This document shows positions 5,422-7,258 of a DNA stretch of 7,258 nt, in pieces. The stretch covers positions 1 to 7,258 of the forward strand of contig JAQSXQ010000077.1 of NCBI GenBank assembly GCA_029256565.1, read 5' to 3'. Every line of letters starts with the position of its first letter. Within the stretch, counting starts at the first letter, position 1. The notes below the pieces were generated by a model. The model was not told the origin of the DNA and did no database searches. It saw nothing but the letters and a program-made list of their open reading frames with translations. Both the position numbers and the translations under genes were made by a program. The stretch comes from Mycobacterium sp. (GTDB lineage: Bacteria; Actinomycetota; Actinomycetes; Mycobacteriales; Mycobacteriaceae).

Positions 5422-5433
5422 CCTCTCGCTGGC

Positions 5434-5455
5434 GCGCACCCGGTACCGGGTGCGC
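5434..5455. terminator. Strong palindromic hairpin after the lsr2-type gene
   Basis: A perfect 22-bp palindrome centred on GGTACC (5442-5447) begins 12 bases after the lsr2 stop. An almost pure G/C stem of up to 11 bp would form in RNA, with flanking GG and CC adding partial pairing. There is no U-tract, as in many actinobacterial terminators. It separates lsr2 from the small acidic gene. Confidence 0.65.
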
Positions 5456-5562
5456 CCAGCAGGGCCAGCCAATGGCGCTCGAGTATTGCGTCTGATTCCG
5501 GAATGCCCGATCCGGGTATGGAGCGGTTCGCTTGGTTCGCCCCATCCATTGACGGAGGATTC

Positions 5563-5703
5563 ATGACACTGCCAGACCCGCACTTGCCGTTGAACCCGGG
5601 CCACGTGCTGGATGACCCGCCGGAAGACGAGGCGTCCACCGCGGACGAAGCCACCCAATCGCCAGAGGCCGACACCGGCCCGGGCACCGAGCCGGTGGGT
5701 TAG
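5563..5703 (+). CDS. Small acidic protein (46 aa), unknown function
   Basis: The ATG at 5563 has an excellent Shine-Dalgarno, GGAGG at 5554-5558, four bases upstream, which supports real translation. The 46-residue product is rich in Pro, Asp, Glu, Thr and Gly (MTLPDPHLPLNPGHVLDDPP at the start, TGPGTEPVG at the end), has no hydrophobic segment or Cys, and is probably disordered and strongly acidic. It is not a recognised family. It follows lsr2 on the same strand after a terminator-like hairpin, so it may have its own promoter. Its stop TAG overlaps the stop of the convergent sugar transferase by four bases (TTAG). An acidic partner for the basic Lsr2 linker is conceivable but speculative. 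An in-frame ATG at 5503 lacks a good ribosome site. Confidence 0.6.
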   Translation: MTLPDPHLPLNPGHVLDDPPEDEASTADEATQSPEADTGPGTEPVG

Positions 5704-7208
5704 TCCTCTGCGCTTTTGAGAACGGCCAGCACGGTGAGCGCGAGAATCTTCAAGTCGAGCATCAGCGACCAGTTCTCGATGTAGTAGTTGTCGAACTCCG
5801 CGCGGTCGGCGATCGAAGTCTGCCCGCGAAGGCCGTGGACTTGTGCCCAGCCGGTGATGCCGGCTTTCACCCGATGCCGCTCGCCGTAACGGCGCACGTG
5901 CATCTCGAACATCTCGACGTACTCCGGGCGTTCAGGACGCGGTCCCACCAGCGCCATGTCGCCCCGTAGGACGTTGATCAGCTGCGGCAACTCGTCCAAC
6001 GACGTCTTCCGCATGATCTTGCCGATCGCCGTCCGACGATCGTCCCCTTCGACCCCACCGGGTGCCGCCCCTTCGCGAAGCGCGAAGGCCGCCTTGGCCG
6101 GGTCGAGCGGACGCATGCTCCGAAACTTCAAGCAGCCGAAGACCTCGCCGTCGCGCCCGACGCGTTCCTGGCTGAAGAAGACCGGCCCGGGTGAGGTGCC
6201 TTTCACCAGCAGCGCGAGTGCGATGAAGACGGGCGAGACGAGCAGCAGTCCAACCGCCGCGATGGACCGCCCCAGGGCATGCTTGACGGCGAATTGCCAC
6301 CCCTTCGGATCGACGCGGCCGAGCACCATCAGCGGTACGCCGCCCAAGTGCTCGATCCGCGTGCCCACGCCGACGGCGTCCATCACTCGAGGCACCACCC
6401 GGACCCGCAATCCCAGGTTCTGCGCCCGGTGGGCGATTCGCGCCAGTTGGTCGTCGGACATCGACGACGGCGCGATGACGAGTTCCTCCGCCTTGGTTGC
6501 GCGCACGGCGAATTCGAGATTGTCCAGGGATCCCAGATGCGGGACGTCCAGCACCTTGCCGTCGGACGGCTCGTCCGCGTCCAGGAGACCGACCGGCTCC
6601 AGACCGTAGTCGTGCACCTGACGCATGCGAGTGATCAGCTGGCCGACCACAGGACCGGAACCAACGATCAGCGTCGGCGCTCCGACCTGGTACCTACGCC
6701 GTAGGAAGCGATTGGCCAGCGACCTGAGGAGGCGTACGGCAGGGATCAGAACAGCCGCGAACACCCAGATGCGCACCATCAGGTCGCCTGGCCGAACGTG
6801 GTCGCCGATCACTCCGCCGCTCGGCGTCTGGGGGACCAGCAGGAGCATCACCATCAATGTCGCCAGTGCGGCTACAGCGACCGAGGTCTCGACCGGCTCG
6901 AACTCGTCCAGGAAACTGTCGTTCAGCTTCCGCCGGTACATCGACCGAGTGGCGAGCACGCCGATGACCACCGGCACGAAGATCCACGAGTACAGCCCGA
7001 GGTTGCCCTCCCGCACGTCACCCGGGATGGTCCAGTGCGCCAGCAGCACTGCGATGACGGCGTAGAGCACGTCGATGCCCACCGTGATCGTCGAGTACCA
7101 CGGATCGGACCGCACCCATTCCACCCAGCGTGCTGGCGCGAGACGGGATCCACCCCACCCGGCGGGACGACGACTATCCGTAGGACTCGTCGTCTCGGCG
7201 TGCTGCAC
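5700..7208 (-). CDS. Polyprenyl-phosphate sugar-1-phosphate transferase (exopolysaccharide initiating enzyme, WcaJ/CpsE-like)
   Basis: This is a 502-residue membrane enzyme of usual family length. It moves a sugar-1-phosphate from a nucleotide sugar to polyprenyl phosphate on the cytoplasmic membrane face, the first step of building an exopolysaccharide repeat unit. Four hydrophobic segments lie near residues 41-61, 73-90, 107-126 and 145-163. A Rossmann-like CoA-binding domain follows (TLIVGSGPVVGQLITRM, 179-195). A fifth segment near 314-336 precedes the catalytic core: SPGPVFFSQERVGRDG (339-354), KFRSM (361-365), KTSLDELPQLINVLRGDM (401-418) with the expected Asp405-Glu406 catalytic pair, GPRPERPEYV (422-431), and VKAGITGWAQVHGLRG (447-462). 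All motifs look intact. The GTG start at 7206-7208 has a G-run Shine-Dalgarno six bases upstream. The donor sugar (glucose or galactose is common) cannot be read. Partner glycosyltransferase genes may lie outside the window. Confidence 0.95.
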   Translation of the reverse strand: MQHAETTSPTDSRRPAGWGGSRLAPARWVEWVRSDPWYSTITVGIDVLYAVIAVLLAHWTIPGDVREGNLGLYSWIFVPVVIGVLATRSMYRRKLNDSFLDEFEPVETSVAVAALATLMVMLLLVPQTPSGGVIGDHVRPGDLMVRIWVFAAVLIPAVRLLRSLANRFLRRRYQVGAPTLIVGSGPVVGQLITRMRQVHDYGLEPVGLLDADEPSDGKVLDVPHLGSLDNLEFAVRATKAEELVIAPSSMSDDQLARIAHRAQNLGLRVRVVPRVMDAVGVGTRIEHLGGVPLMVLGRVDPKGWQFAVKHALGRSIAAVGLLLVSPVFIALALLVKGTSPGPVFFSQERVGRDGEVFGCLKFRSMRPLDPAKAAFALREGAAPGGVEGDDRRTAIGKIMRKTSLDELPQLINVLRGDMALVGPRPERPEYVEMFEMHVRRYGERHRVKAGITGWAQVHGLRGQTSIADRAEFDNYYIENWSLMLDLKILALTVLAVLKSAED

Positions 7209-7236
7209 TCGTTACCCCCACCAGCTCAGGGGCCAA

Positions 7237-7242
7237 ACTCTA
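7237..7242 (-). promoter_or_regulatory. -10 element for the sugar transferase gene
   Basis: The minus strand reads TAGAGT, matching TANNNT, about 28 bases before the GTG start. The predicted start of transcription near 7230 leaves a short leader containing the GGGGG ribosome site (7215-7219). A -35 would fall at or beyond the window edge and cannot be judged. Confidence 0.4.
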
Positions 7243-7258
7243 GGCGGGCGTGGGCGCT

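Overview
This window looks like chromosomal DNA of a high-GC actinomycete, most likely a mycolic-acid genus such as Rhodococcus, Gordonia, Williamsia or Mycolicibacterium. The reasons are the strong G/C third-position bias, frequent GTG starts, TANNNT-type -10 elements with little or no -35, at least one apparently leaderless gene, and an Lsr2-family nucleoid protein. The genus is an inference. No RNA genes, insertion sequences, CRISPR array or phage genes were seen.

Region 1 (1-2778) looks like part of an amine or amino-acid uptake and oxidation locus. A PotD-like substrate-binding lipoprotein (cut by the left edge) and an XRE-cupin regulator lie on the minus strand. Divergent from them, a small cupin protein and a sarcosine-oxidase-type FAD oxidoreductase form a two-gene operon on the plus strand. 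The divergent gap carries two GAAC-N5-GTTC dyads exactly 22 bp apart, a good candidate operator for the XRE-cupin protein. The likely logic is that the binding protein captures a substrate, the oxidoreductase oxidises it, and the regulator senses it or a product.

Region 2 (2779-3390) holds a possible 49-residue acidic protein and a 118-residue protein of unknown function with a leaderless-type promoter. It ends in overlapping hairpins between convergent genes.

Region 3 (3380-4841) has an ArsR-family repressor translationally coupled by ATGA to an AHSA1-type SRPBCC protein. The repressor's C-terminus is a Thr-Asp repeat encoded by seven perfect copies of a hexanucleotide. A SUKH/SMI1-KNR4 protein is divergent from it. 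The gap between them carries two copies of TTAGC-N6-GCTAA, 36 bp apart, one covering the arsR start codon; this is a strong candidate autoregulatory operator.

Region 4 (4842-7258) has an Lsr2-family gene with a clear -10, a Shine-Dalgarno sequence and a strong palindrome after its stop. Next come a 46-residue acidic protein with an excellent ribosome binding site and, converging on it with a 4-nt stop overlap, a full-length polyprenyl-phosphate sugar-1-phosphate transferase of the WcaJ/CpsE type. The latter is probably the first enzyme of an exopolysaccharide pathway continuing beyond the right edge.

No radically new system is evident. The best leads are the two dyad-pair operators, a chain of tiny overlapping leader ORFs before the cupin gene, the repeat-encoded tail of the ArsR protein, and the His-to-Asp change next to the active-site Lys of the flavoenzyme.
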